Source of the DNA: Xylanimonas ulmi
GTDB taxonomy: Bacteria; Actinomycetota; Actinomycetes; Actinomycetales; Cellulomonadaceae
Length of the DNA stretch: 64,000 nt
Assembly (NCBI RefSeq): GCF_004216535.1
Contig: NZ_SGWX01000001.1
Coordinates: 2,976,001 to 3,040,000 of the forward strand
Direction of reading: 5' to 3'
Below are positions 8,606 to 16,670 of the stretch, piece by piece; the stretch's first letter is position 1, and each line of letters starts with the position of its first letter. The translations under genes were made by a program, and so were the position numbers. The notes below the pieces were generated by a model. The model did no database searches and was not told where the DNA came from. It saw only the letters and a list, made by a program, of their open reading frames with translations.

Positions 8606-9727
8606 ATGAAGATGGGCTTTCGCTGGTACGGCGACGGCAACGACACCGTCGCCCTTGACGACATCCGCCAGATCCCCGGCGTCACCACGATCGTGTGGTC
8701 CCTGCACCACAAGCAGGCCGGGCAGGTGTGGACCGAGGACGAGATCGCCGAACAGATCGCCCGGATCGAGGACCTGACCCCCGACCACCACGCCCGCGGG
8801 GTGACCAAGACCCTGCGCGCCGACGTCGTGGAGTCGGTCAACGTGCACGAGTCGATCAAGCTCGGCAAGACCGTCCTGGGCCTGGACCGCGACACCGCGA
8901 TCGACAACTACCGCACCACCATCGCCCGGCTCGGGCGGGCCGGGGTGCGCGTGGTCTGCTACAACTTCATGCCCGTCTTCGACTGGCTGCGCACCGACAT
9001 GTTCCACCCCCTGCCCGACGGCTCCACCGCCCTGTACTACGAGAAGGCGATCGTGGACCAGATGACCCCCGAGTCACTCATCGCCTCGATGAACCTCGAC
9101 GACGGCGGCCTGACCCTGCCCGGCTGGGAGCCCGAGCGCCTCGCGTCCTTCCAGGAGCTCAAGGACGCCTACGTCGGGGTCACCCGCGAGGACATGTACG
9201 CCAACTACCAGTACTTCCTGGACGCCGTGATCCCGGTGTGCGAGGAGTACGACGTCAAGCTCGGCGTCCACCCCGACGACCCCGCCTTCGACATCTTCGG
9301 CTGGCCCCGCGTCGTGTCCCGCAAGGCCGACCTCGCCCGCGTCCTGTCCCTCAACCCCAGCCCCCACCACGGCCTGACCCTGTGCCTGGGCTCGTTCGGC
9401 TCCAACCCCGACTCCGACCCCGTCGACGCCGTCACCACCTTCATGGACCGCATCCACTTCTCCCACGTGCGCAACATCAAGCACTACCCCAACGGCGACT
9501 TCACCGAGGTCGCCCACCGCGCGAACGAGGGCTCCATCGACACCGTCGGCATCATGCGCGCCTACGCCGCGGCCGGATACACCGGCTACATCCGCCCCGA
9601 CCACGGCCGCCACCTATGGGACGAGAACCGCGGCAACACCCCCCGCCCCGGCTACGGCCTCTACGACCGCGCCCTCGGCGTCCAATACCTCCTCGGCTGC
9701 TGGGACACCGCCACCTACCAGGCCTGA
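8606..9727 (+). CDS. uxuA: Mannonate dehydratase
   Basis: UxuA (EC 4.2.1.8) dehydrates D-mannonate to 2-dehydro-3-deoxy-D-gluconate in glucuronate catabolism. The 373-residue length is normal. Diagnostic stretches are VVESVNVHESIKLG, CYNFMPVFDWLRTDM, LGVHPDDP, LCLGSFGSNP, HFSHVRNIK and IRPDHGRHLW, which contain the His, Cys and Asp metal and catalytic residues. The start at 8606 follows a weak GAGAG; ATG 8612 is an alternative. It is the last gene of the operon. No UxaC, KDG kinase or aldolase is in the window, so those steps must be encoded elsewhere. Confidence 0.95.
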   Translation: MKMGFRWYGDGNDTVALDDIRQIPGVTTIVWSLHHKQAGQVWTEDEIAEQIARIEDLTPDHHARGVTKTLRADVVESVNVHESIKLGKTVLGLDRDTAIDNYRTTIARLGRAGVRVVCYNFMPVFDWLRTDMFHPLPDGSTALYYEKAIVDQMTPESLIASMNLDDGGLTLPGWEPERLASFQELKDAYVGVTREDMYANYQYFLDAVIPVCEEYDVKLGVHPDDPAFDIFGWPRVVSRKADLARVLSLNPSPHHGLTLCLGSFGSNPDSDPVDAVTTFMDRIHFSHVRNIKHYPNGDFTEVAHRANEGSIDTVGIMRAYAAAGYTGYIRPDHGRHLWDENRGNTPRPGYGLYDRALGVQYLLGCWDTATYQA

Positions 9728-9758
9728 CCCACCCCGCCCCCAGATCAGAGCACTCCAG

Positions 9759-9807
9759 GTGTGCGGGGGCCCGGCCACGCCCACCGGCGCAACCGGGCCC
9801 CCCACAC
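9759..9807. terminator. Bidirectional hairpin terminator between uxuA and the CopD/CtaG gene
   Basis: The arms are GTGTGCGGGGGCCCGG (9759-9774) and CCGGGCCCCCCACAC (9793-9807), one bulge, 18-base loop. It lies between the 3' ends of two convergent genes. A second small GAGCG/CGCTC hairpin follows at about 9812-9825. Confidence 0.7.
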
Positions 9808-9823
9808 CGACGAGCGTGAGCGC

Positions 9824-12001
9824 TCAGTGACCGGGCCCGTCAGCGGCGTCGCGCTTGGCCATCCGATCCAGCATCGCGTTGTACTCCTCCAGTTCGGCGT
9901 CGCCGTCGCGCTCGGCCTGACGGTCGCGGCGGCGCGCCTCACGCTCGTCCGAGCGCGCCCACAGCACGGCCACGGCGATGGCCAGCGCGAGCGTCGGCAG
10001 CTCGCCGATGCCCCATGCGATGTCGCCGCCACGCTGTTGGTCGGCGATCGCCGAGCCGCCCCACGCGCGGCCCATATTGCCGAACCAGTCGGCGGCCAGC
10101 AGCGTCGTCTGACTCATGAGCGCCACACCGAAGAACGCGTGGAACGCCATCGTGGCGAACAGCAGGATGATCCGCTGCGGGTAGGGCGGACGGCTGGGCC
10201 CCGGGTCGATGCCGATGAGCGCGTTGGCGAACAAGTACCCCGCGAGCGTGAAGTGCACGACCATCCACACGTGCCCGACGTGCGAGCGCAGCGACCAGTC
10301 GAACAACGGTGTGTAGTAGAAGACGATCATCCCGGCCACGAACACCAGCCCGGCGATCAGCGGCTGGGACACCGTGCGACCCCACCGCGAGTGCACGAAC
10401 CCGAGCACCCACTCGCGCGGCCCGCGTGACCCGTCGCGCCGCCCGGGCACCGCACGCAGCAGCAACGTGATGGGCGCGGCGAGCACCAGCAGCAGCGGCA
10501 CCAGCAGCGCGAGCACCATGTGCTGGACCATGTGCGCGCTGAACAGCACCTCGCCGTAGATGGTCGGGCCGCCGTTGGTGTCCCACGCGACGACGGCGAC
10601 GCCCAGGCACCAGGCGATGGTGCGGCCCACCGGCCAGCGGTCGCCACGACGGGCGAGCCGACGCACCCAGGTCAGGTAGACGACGACGGCGGCCGCGCAC
10701 GCGAACGCGAACAGCGGGTCGAGCCTCCACTCCGTGACCCACCGCGCTCCGGTCAGCTCGGGAGGCAGCGGCGATCCCGTGAGCTGGTAGGCGGGGCTGG
10801 TGTCGATCGCGACGTCGTCGCGCACCGGCGGCGCGGAGGCGGCCAGCCCGACGGCGACGCCCATGACGGCGCCCATGACGAGCACCTCGACGGCGGCGAG
10901 CCGTGCGAACAGCCACGCCCGCGCCGGCCCCAGCGCCGCCACGCTCGACCCAGGACGCTGGGTCACGCGGGCCGTCGCATGGACGCCGTCGCGCCCGGCG
11001 GACAGGTCGCGCAGCACCCGACGGCGATGCGCCAGGCCGAGCGCGCCCAGACCCGCGAGCAGCACGGCCTTGGTCACGAGCAGGATTCCGTACCGAGTGC
11101 CCAGATCGCCGAGGTCGCCGACCCGGATCCACGCGGACACCACGCCGGAGAACCCGACGGCGACCAGGCACCACGAGGCGATGATCGAGAAGCGCGGCAC
11201 CGCGGCCTCCCACGCCGTCACGTCCCCGGCATCCCCGGCGCCCCCTGCGCCGCCTCGCCGGGCGTCGCTCCGGGCGCCACGGGCGCCACGGCGGGCGTCA
11301 CGCTGCGCGACGATCACCAGCACCCCGATCGCGCCCAGTCCGCCGACCCACAGCGCCGCGCCCACCAGGTGTAGGAACATCGCGCCGACCGCGAGCGTGT
11401 GGCTCGCGGCGCCCGCAGCGTGGCCGGTCGACGACTGGTAGGCGAACGCAGCGAGCGGCGCCAGGCACGTCCACAGCGCGCCCACCGCCCCGTTGACCGC
11501 GAGCGCCAACGCCGAGGTCACCGCCGCGAGGATCACGATCGTCAGGTTGGTGCGGCCGAGCTCGATCTCGGTCAGGAACTGCCACAGCCCGGGCCCGAAG
11601 CCGGGGGCGTCGAGCCGCGTCGCCGAGATGTCCGCGTACTGCAGCACCAGCTCCGCCAGGCCGGCGAGCGCCCAGACCGACGCGGCGACGCCCGCCGTCG
11701 TCAGCGCTGTGCGCTGCGCTTTGCCCGGGGCGACCAGCGCGGCCGCCGTCACCAGGGCGCCGAGGGTCAGCGCCGAGGCCAGCTCGGCGAGCACGGAGAA
11801 GACCGGCCCACCCCAGCGCACGACGGCGCCCGCGTCAGCGAAACCCTCGAGCGCGGCGAACGCTCCGGTGAGCGCGCCCGCGCCCCACGCCGCCGCCAAC
11901 GCCACCACGACGACGGCCGGGCCGACCGCGACCAGCCACCGCGCGCGATTGCGAGGCTCTACGGCGGAAGTTGCGACGTCGGAGGTGGAGCGCACGGTCA
12001 C
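9824..12001 (-). CDS. CopD/CtaG fusion: copper resistance and cytochrome c oxidase assembly protein
   Basis: This is a 725-residue polytopic membrane protein. Residues about 20-370 form a CopD-like copper-handling domain (LWVGGLGAIGVLVIV, GVVSAWIRVGDL), with a hydrophilic alanine/arginine-rich insert near 245-265. Residues about 430-690 are a caa3-type CtaG domain (FSAHMVQHMVLALLVPLLL, FYYTPLFDWSLRSHVGH, MAFHAFFGVALM). This fusion is usual in actinobacteria and serves copper delivery to cytochrome oxidase. The start is GTG 12001. The arginine-rich C-terminal tail (about 685-725) is cytoplasmic. The upstream gap carries the cruciform repeats. No oxidase subunit genes are nearby. Confidence 0.93.
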   Translation of the reverse strand: MTVRSTSDVATSAVEPRNRARWLVAVGPAVVVVALAAAWGAGALTGAFAALEGFADAGAVVRWGGPVFSVLAELASALTLGALVTAAALVAPGKAQRTALTTAGVAASVWALAGLAELVLQYADISATRLDAPGFGPGLWQFLTEIELGRTNLTIVILAAVTSALALAVNGAVGALWTCLAPLAAFAYQSSTGHAAGAASHTLAVGAMFLHLVGAALWVGGLGAIGVLVIVAQRDARRGARGARSDARRGGAGGAGDAGDVTAWEAAVPRFSIIASWCLVAVGFSGVVSAWIRVGDLGDLGTRYGILLVTKAVLLAGLGALGLAHRRRVLRDLSAGRDGVHATARVTQRPGSSVAALGPARAWLFARLAAVEVLVMGAVMGVAVGLAASAPPVRDDVAIDTSPAYQLTGSPLPPELTGARWVTEWRLDPLFAFACAAAVVVYLTWVRRLARRGDRWPVGRTIAWCLGVAVVAWDTNGGPTIYGEVLFSAHMVQHMVLALLVPLLLVLAAPITLLLRAVPGRRDGSRGPREWVLGFVHSRWGRTVSQPLIAGLVFVAGMIVFYYTPLFDWSLRSHVGHVWMVVHFTLAGYLFANALIGIDPGPSRPPYPQRIILLFATMAFHAFFGVALMSQTTLLAADWFGNMGRAWGGSAIADQQRGGDIAWGIGELPTLALAIAVAVLWARSDEREARRRDRQAERDGDAELEEYNAMLDRMAKRDAADGPGH

Positions 12002-12172
12002 CCACCCAGCCTAGGCGAGCCAATCCCCCAATCCCCCACTCCCCCACCGCCGCCCGGCCCCCACCCGCCCAGGCCCGCCACACCAACCCCCGCCCCCCGC
12101 CAACCCGCGCCCACCCCACCAGCCCCCGCCCCGAACTCCCCGGTCGCCGACCCCGCATCCTCCCCCCACGGT

Positions 12173-12273
12173 GTTCGAGCATCCGCGCGGTGTTCGAGCA
12201 TTCGTCGCGGTGTTCGAGCCCCCGGGCGCTCGAATTGGGCCCAACCACTCGACATTCGCGCGAATGCTCGAAC
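12173..12273. repeat. TTCGAGCA cruciform repeat, unit A
   Basis: This is a 101-base unit with left arm GTTCGAGCATCCGCGCG (12173-12189) and right arm CGCGCGAATGCTCGAAC (12257-12273), complementary except one C/T difference that still allows a G-U pair in one strand. Inside are another GTTCGAGCATTCG copy and a CGAGC...GCTCG hairpin around GCCCCCGGGCG. It lies in the noncoding 12002-12607 gap downstream of the E2 gene. Confidence 0.85.
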
Positions 12274-12309
12274 TCGCCCACCCGGTACCCGAGGGCCCCG
12301 CCACACCGT

Positions 12310-12410
12310 GTTCGAGCATCCGAGCCGTGGTCGAGCAATCGGCGCGGTGTTCGAGCCCCCGGGCGCTCGGATTAGGACCAACCGCTCGAACACGGCTCGG
12401 ATGCTCGAAC
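12310..12410. repeat. TTCGAGCA cruciform repeat, unit B
   Basis: This second 101-base unit has perfectly complementary 20-base arms: GTTCGAGCATCCGAGCCGTG (12310-12329) and its reverse complement at 12391-12410. Its middle repeats unit A (GTTCGAGCCCCCGGGCGCTC) almost exactly. Where unit B differs from A in one arm, the other arm changes to match. Confidence 0.88.
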
Positions 12411-12607
12411 TCGGCGGCGGCCCATCCGGGGGCACGGCGGGCGGGAGCGGGGCGCACGGCGGTCAGCGGGCGCACGCGGGCGCGGGCGCGGGGCAGCGGT
12501 CGGGGCGTCCGGTCGGCCGGGGTGCCCGGACGCGGGGCAGCGGTCGGGCTGGGCGACCGGACGCGGTGGCGGAACGGGCTCGAACCGCGGGGGCGCGGGT
12601 GGGTGGA
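12411..12607. other. GC-rich gap with two direct repeats, no gene
   Basis: The remainder of the gap before the E2 stop has no credible gene. It holds two direct copies of GCGGGGCAGCGGTCGGG (around 12490 and 12532), each followed by related GGTC/GACCGGACG sequence. The stretch 12002-12172 is C-rich and also shows no gene. Confidence 0.5.
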
Positions 12608-14245
12608 TCAGAGCCAGACGAGGCCGCGGGCGGGCTCCTCCAGGACGCGCGCGACGTCGGACAGGAACCGCGAGCCGAGCTCGCCGTCGACGAGGCGGTG
12701 GTCGAAGCTCAGCGCGAGCTGGGTGACCCAGCGCGGCTTGATCTTGCCGTGGTGCACCCACGGCTGCTGGCGGATCGCGCCGAACGCGAGGATGCCAGCC
12801 TCGCCCGGGTTGAGGATCGGTGTGCCGGTGTCGATGCCGAAGACGCCCACGTTGGTGATCGTGATGGTGCCGTCGGACATGTCCGCGGGGGTGGTGCGGC
12901 CGGCGCGCGCGGTGGCCGTGAGGTCGGCGATCGCCCGGGCGAGGTGGAGCAGGTCGAGGCGGTGGGCGTCCTTGATGTTGGGGACCACGAGGCCTCGCGG
13001 GGTCGCGGCGGCGATCCCGAGGTTCACATAGTGCTTGTAGACGATCTCCTGCGCGGCGTCGTCCCAGCTCGCGTTGATCTCCGGGTGTCGGTTGACCGCC
13101 ATGAGCACCGCCTTGGCGGCGATGAGCAACGGCGTGACCCGCACCCCGGTGAACTCGCGGTCCTCCTTGAGCGCCGCGACGAGCTTCATCGTCTTGGTGA
13201 CGTCGACCGTGTGGAACACCGTGACGTGCGGCGCGGTGAACGCGCTGGCGACCATCGCCTCCGCGGTGCGCTTGCGCACGCTCTTGACCGGCACACGCGT
13301 GCGTCGCGCGTCAGGCGAGACCGAGCCCGACGCGAGCCACGGCTGGTCGTCGTCCGGGTAGGTCGCCAACGCCTGCGGCTTGGCGCCCTCCGCGTGCGCG
13401 ACGACGTCCTCACGCGTCACGATGCCGCCTGGGCCCGTGGGGAACACCGAGGCGAGGTCCACGCCCAGGTCCTTGGCGAGCTTGCGCACCGGCGGCTTGG
13501 CGAGCACCCGGCCGAACGACGACGTCGCGCCCGCCGCGGGGACGGAGATCGCTCCGGGGTCCGGCGCGACACGGGCCGGGGCCTGGGCGGCGGCGGCGCG
13601 GGGTGTCTCGACAGGCTCGACCACCGGGGCGGCCGGGCGGCGGGGGGTCTCGACAGGCTCGACCACCGAGGTGGCCGGACGGCGGGGGGTCTCGACAGGC
13701 TCGACCACCGAGGTGGCCGGACGGCGGGGGGTCTCGACAGGCTCGACCACCGAGGTGGCCGGACGGCGGGGGGTCTCGACAGGCTCGACCGCCGAGGTGG
13801 CCGAGGTGGCCGAGGTGGCCGTGGCGGCCTGGGCGGCCGCCGCTGCGGTGCGGCGGCGTCGTCGGGCGGGGGCGGCGCCCTCGGCGGTTCCATAGCCGAC
13901 CAGCACCGAGCCCGAGCCCGAGTCCTGCGCCGTCTCGCTCTGCGCCACGGCGTCGGCGGGCGGCGTCGGCGCCGAGGCCCCCGACGGCGCGGCGGGCGCG
14001 GCGGCGTCGGTCGTGACCTCGATGATCGGCGTGCCGACGTCGATGGTCTCGCCCTCGGCGACCAACAGCGCCGTCACGGTCCCCGCCCAGGGCGAGGGCA
14101 GCTCGACCAGCGACTTGGCGGTCTCGATCTCGACGATCACCTGGTTGACGGCCACGGCGTCGCCGGGCTGGACGCGCCACTCGACGATCTCCGCCTCGGT
14201 CAGGCCCTCCCCGACGTCGGGCAGGGGGAATCGCTGCGTGCTCAC
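12608..14245 (-). CDS. bkdC: 2-oxoacid dehydrogenase complex E2 (dihydrolipoamide acyltransferase)
   Basis: This 545-residue protein starts at GTG 14245, preceded by GAGAGGA. It has an N-terminal lipoyl domain (about residues 3-78, lipoyl lysine in EIETAKS at about 44), a long linker, an E1/E3-binding domain (about 255-290, VRKLAKDLGVDLASV) and a C-terminal acyltransferase domain with the active-site motif SFDHRLVDG near 515. The linker (about 145-215) is built from five VEPVETPR units of the hairpin repeat, with a 42-base period. It transfers acyl groups from E1 to CoA. It is third in the E1 alpha, E1 beta, E2 operon. No E3 (lipoamide dehydrogenase) is present. Pyruvate specificity cannot be excluded. 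Confidence 0.92.
   Translation of the reverse strand: MSTQRFPLPDVGEGLTEAEIVEWRVQPGDAVAVNQVIVEIETAKSLVELPSPWAGTVTALLVAEGETIDVGTPIIEVTTDAAAPAAPSGASAPTPPADAVAQSETAQDSGSGSVLVGYGTAEGAAPARRRRRTAAAAAQAATATSATSATSAVEPVETPRRPATSVVEPVETPRRPATSVVEPVETPRRPATSVVEPVETPRRPAAPVVEPVETPRAAAAQAPARVAPDPGAISVPAAGATSSFGRVLAKPPVRKLAKDLGVDLASVFPTGPGGIVTREDVVAHAEGAKPQALATYPDDDQPWLASGSVSPDARRTRVPVKSVRKRTAEAMVASAFTAPHVTVFHTVDVTKTMKLVAALKEDREFTGVRVTPLLIAAKAVLMAVNRHPEINASWDDAAQEIVYKHYVNLGIAAATPRGLVVPNIKDAHRLDLLHLARAIADLTATARAGRTTPADMSDGTITITNVGVFGIDTGTPILNPGEAGILAFGAIRQQPWVHHGKIKPRWVTQLALSFDHRLVDGELGSRFLSDVARVLEEPARGLVWL
13596..13806. repeat. Five in-frame VEPVET-type repeats in the E2 linker
   Basis: The core GGTCTCGACAGGCTCGACC occurs five times at 42-base spacing, each followed by ACCGAGGTGGCCGGACGGCG or a variant. 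On the coding strand each unit reads VEPVETPRRPATSV. A shorter GAGGTGGCC triplet repeat follows at 13795-13820. The length is a multiple of three and the frame stays open. Confidence 0.93.
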
Positions 14246-14279
14246 GGATGTCCTCTCTGGGGCCTGGTCAGGGGCCTGG

Positions 14280-15362
14280 TCAGTAGGCGAGCGAACGGTC
14301 GACGGCGTCGAGCACGCGCTCCACGCTCGGCAGGTAGTCGTGCTCGAGCTTGGCCACGGGGTAGGGCGCGTGGAAGCCGCCCACACGGATCACGGGCGCC
14401 TCCAGGTGATGGAAGGCCTCCTCGGTCACGCGGGCCGCGACCTCGGCGCCCACGCCGTGCGCCGACGGTGCCTCATGCACGACGACGCAATGGCCCGTGC
14501 GCCGCACGCTCGCCACGACGGCGGGCACGTCGAGCGGCGAGATCGCGCGCAGGTCGACCACCTCGGCGGCCGTGCCCTCGCCGGCGAGCGCGTCGGCGGC
14601 CTTGAGCGCGGTGGCGACCGTGGGGCCGTAGGCGACGATCGTCACGTCCGTGCCGGGGCGGGCGACGCGGGCGGTGTCGAGGATCCCGGCCGCGGGGGCG
14701 GCGTCGAGGTCGACCTCTCCCTTGGACCAGTACCGGCCCTTGGGCTCGAAGAAGATGACCGGGTCGGGGGAGGCGACGGCCGCGCGGATCATGTCGTACG
14801 CGTCCTGGGGCGTCGACGGCGAGACCACGCGCAGGCCCGCGGTGTGCGCGAACAGCGCCTCGGGGCTCTCGGAGTGGTGCTCGACGGCGCCGATGCCGCC
14901 GCCGAACGGGATGCGGATGACGACGGGCACGCGCAGGCGCCCCCGTGAGCGGTAGTGCATCTTCGACAGCTGCGTGGTGATCTGGTCGAACGCCGGGAAC
15001 ACGAACCCGTCGAACTGGATCTCGCAGACCGGCCGGTAGCCGCGCAGCGCCAGGCCGATCGCGGTGCCGACGATGCCCGACTCGGCGAGCGGCGTGTCGA
15101 CCACGCGGTGCTCGCCGAACTCGGCCTGCAGGCCGTCGGTCACGCGGAACACGCCGCCGAGCCGGCCGACGTCCTCGCCCATGATCAGGGCCTTGTCGTC
15201 GTCGGCGAGCGCCGCGCGCAGTCCGAGCGTGATGGCCTTGGCGAACGTGAGGGTCGCCACGCCCGACGGCGCGGGGGGCGCCGCGGGGGCCGGTGCGGTG
15301 GTGGTGGCAGCCGCGGGCGCGGCGGGCGCCGCGGTCGTGGGCTCCAGCGCCTGGGCGGTCAT
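14280..15362 (-). CDS. bkdB: 2-oxoacid dehydrogenase E1 component, beta subunit
   Basis: This 360-residue protein starts at ATG 15362, which overlaps the E1 alpha stop (ATGA). After an alanine/proline-rich N-terminal 35 residues comes the transketolase-type pyrimidine domain (TFAKAITLGLRAAL, MGEDVGRLGGVFRVTDGL, DTPLAESGIVGTAIGLA, QIQFDG-like EIQFDGFVFPAF) and a C-terminal domain (VDLRAISPLDVPAV, VVVHEAPSAHGVGAEVAA). It pairs with E1 alpha in thiamine-diphosphate-dependent decarboxylation of a branched-chain 2-oxoacid (or pyruvate). The Ala/Pro N-terminal extension is unusual but follows a good start position. Confidence 0.93.
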   Translation of the reverse strand: MTAQALEPTTAAPAAPAAATTTAPAPAAPPAPSGVATLTFAKAITLGLRAALADDDKALIMGEDVGRLGGVFRVTDGLQAEFGEHRVVDTPLAESGIVGTAIGLALRGYRPVCEIQFDGFVFPAFDQITTQLSKMHYRSRGRLRVPVVIRIPFGGGIGAVEHHSESPEALFAHTAGLRVVSPSTPQDAYDMIRAAVASPDPVIFFEPKGRYWSKGEVDLDAAPAAGILDTARVARPGTDVTIVAYGPTVATALKAADALAGEGTAAEVVDLRAISPLDVPAVVASVRRTGHCVVVHEAPSAHGVGAEVAARVTEEAFHHLEAPVIRVGGFHAPYPVAKLEHDYLPSVERVLDAVDRSLAY

Positions 15363-16510
15363 CGCGTCGCCTCCGTCAGGGTCGCGTCGTCGTCCTGCAT
15401 CGCCTGCTCGTACTCGGCCTGCCACGCGCGATCGTGCTCGACGGTCGCGTGCGCGGTCGCGTACACGTGCTCGAACATGGCCGAGGTGGGCGGCGCCCCG
15501 AGCGCGCGGACCTCGACGCGCAGCCGCTCGCCGAGCGCCTCGGCCTCGGCCTCGACGCCCGCGGCCCACGCCTCGTCCCACTCGCCCTCGGCCCGCAGCA
15601 GCGCGGCGAGCCGGTCGATCGGGTCGCGACGGCGCCAGTACGCCTCCTCCTCGCGCGATCGGTAGCGCGTCGGGTCGTCCGACGTCGTGTGCGCGCCCAT
15701 GCGGTAGGTGAACGCCTCGATGAGGGTCGGCCCGCCGCCCGAGTGCGCCCGCTCGAGCGCCTCGAGCGTGACGGCGTAGCAGGCGAGCACGTCGTTGCCG
15801 TCGACGCGCACGCTCGGGATGCCGAAGCCCGGGCCGCGGTCGGCGAGCGGCACGCGCGCCTGGCGCGTGGTCGGCTCGGAGATGGCCCACTGGTTGTTCT
15901 GGAGGAAGAACACCTGGGGCGTGTTGTTGACGGCCGCGAACACGAGCGCCTCGTTGACGTCGCCCTGGGCGGTGGCGCCGTCGCCGAAGTAGACGACGAC
16001 GGCGGTGTCGAGGGCCGCGTCGCCCGTGCCGACCAGCCCGTCGCGCTGGACGCCCATGGCGTAGCCCGTCGCGTGCAGCGCGTGCGAGCCGATGACCAGC
16101 GTGTACAGGTGGACGTTGTGCTCGGCCGGGTCCCAGCCGCCGTGGTCCTGGCCGCGGAACAGGCGCAGCCGGTCGACCGGGTCGACGCCGCGCACCTGCA
16201 TCACGCCGTGCTCGCGGTAGCTGGGGAAGACGTAGTCCTGGGGGGCGAGCGCCCGGGCCGAGCCGACCTGGGCGGCCTCCTGGCCGGTCGCCTGGGCGAA
16301 CAGGGCGAGCTCGCCCTGACGCTGCAGGGCGGTGGCCTCGTCGTCGAACCGGCGCGTGAGCGCCATGTCGCGGTACAGCCCGCGCAGGTCGTCCCCCGTG
16401 AGGGTGGCGACCCGGCCGCGGTAGGCCGCGTTCTCGGTGGTGGCGACTCGCGCCCCGTCGGGGTCGAGGAGCTGGACCAGCCCCGCCTCGCCCGTTCCGT
16501 CTCCGCTCAC
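15359..16510 (-). CDS. bkdA: 2-oxoacid dehydrogenase E1 component, alpha subunit
   Basis: This 383-residue protein starts at GTG 16510, preceded by GGAGGGAG. The thiamine-diphosphate motif GDGATAQGDVNEAL...NN is intact (about residues 170-200), as are YREHGVMQVRGVDP and the phosphorylation-loop-like YRMGAHTTSDDPTRYR. The opening (VQLLDPDG, RGLYRDMALTRRFD) resembles actinobacterial enzymes once called PdhA and later shown in mycobacteria to belong to a branched-chain complex, hence the symbol. It is the first gene of the operon, and its promoter region carries two inverted repeats. Confidence 0.93.
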   Translation of the reverse strand: MSGDGTGEAGLVQLLDPDGARVATTENAAYRGRVATLTGDDLRGLYRDMALTRRFDDEATALQRQGELALFAQATGQEAAQVGSARALAPQDYVFPSYREHGVMQVRGVDPVDRLRLFRGQDHGGWDPAEHNVHLYTLVIGSHALHATGYAMGVQRDGLVGTGDAALDTAVVVYFGDGATAQGDVNEALVFAAVNNTPQVFFLQNNQWAISEPTTRQARVPLADRGPGFGIPSVRVDGNDVLACYAVTLEALERAHSGGGPTLIEAFTYRMGAHTTSDDPTRYRSREEEAYWRRRDPIDRLAALLRAEGEWDEAWAAGVEAEAEALGERLRVEVRALGAPPTSAMFEHVYATAHATVEHDRAWQAEYEQAMQDDDATLTEATR

Positions 16511-16524
16511 GCCGACTCCCTCCG

Positions 16525-16559
16525 AACCTACGGTTTCGTAGCCTACGCAAGCGTAGGTT
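16525..16559. promoter_or_regulatory. Nested inverted repeats upstream of bkdA
   Basis: AACCTACG (16525-16532) is the complement of CGTAGGTT (16552-16559). Inside it is a perfect CCTACGC-AA-GCGTAGG (16542-16557), and a third CGTAG half-site lies at 16537-16541. It sits 15-49 bases upstream of the bkdA start, where an operator would be placed. The binding regulator is not in the window. Confidence 0.65.
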
Positions 16560-16611
16560 GGCGAGAGGCGACAGCGCCGTACAACGGGGAGCCAATGTCG
16601 TCGGCGTGTCT

Positions 16612-16628
16612 TTGGAGGTTCCCTCCAA
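16612..16628. promoter_or_regulatory. Second palindrome in the bkdA/hisC gap
   Basis: TTGGAGG-TTC-CCTCCAA is a perfect 7-base inverted repeat with a 3-base centre. CCAATGTC occurs at 16592-16599 and again at 16625-16632. It could be a distal bkd operator or promoter element. It is also 43 bases past the hisC stop, but there is no U tract to make it a terminator. Confidence 0.45.
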
Positions 16629-16670
16629 TGTCTAGGCGCGCGCCACGCTCGACGCAGCGCCCAGCCCGGG

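Noticed and set aside
12173-12410. Tandem tRNA or attachment-site-like structure
   Set aside because: The arms and loops do not make a tRNA cloverleaf (no T-loop or D-loop consensus), and there is no adjacent integrase.
11399-14605. 1068-codon plus-strand frame across the gap and E2
   Set aside because: It is the antisense of bkdC and of the cruciform repeats; the minus strand has clear lipoyl and catalytic motifs.
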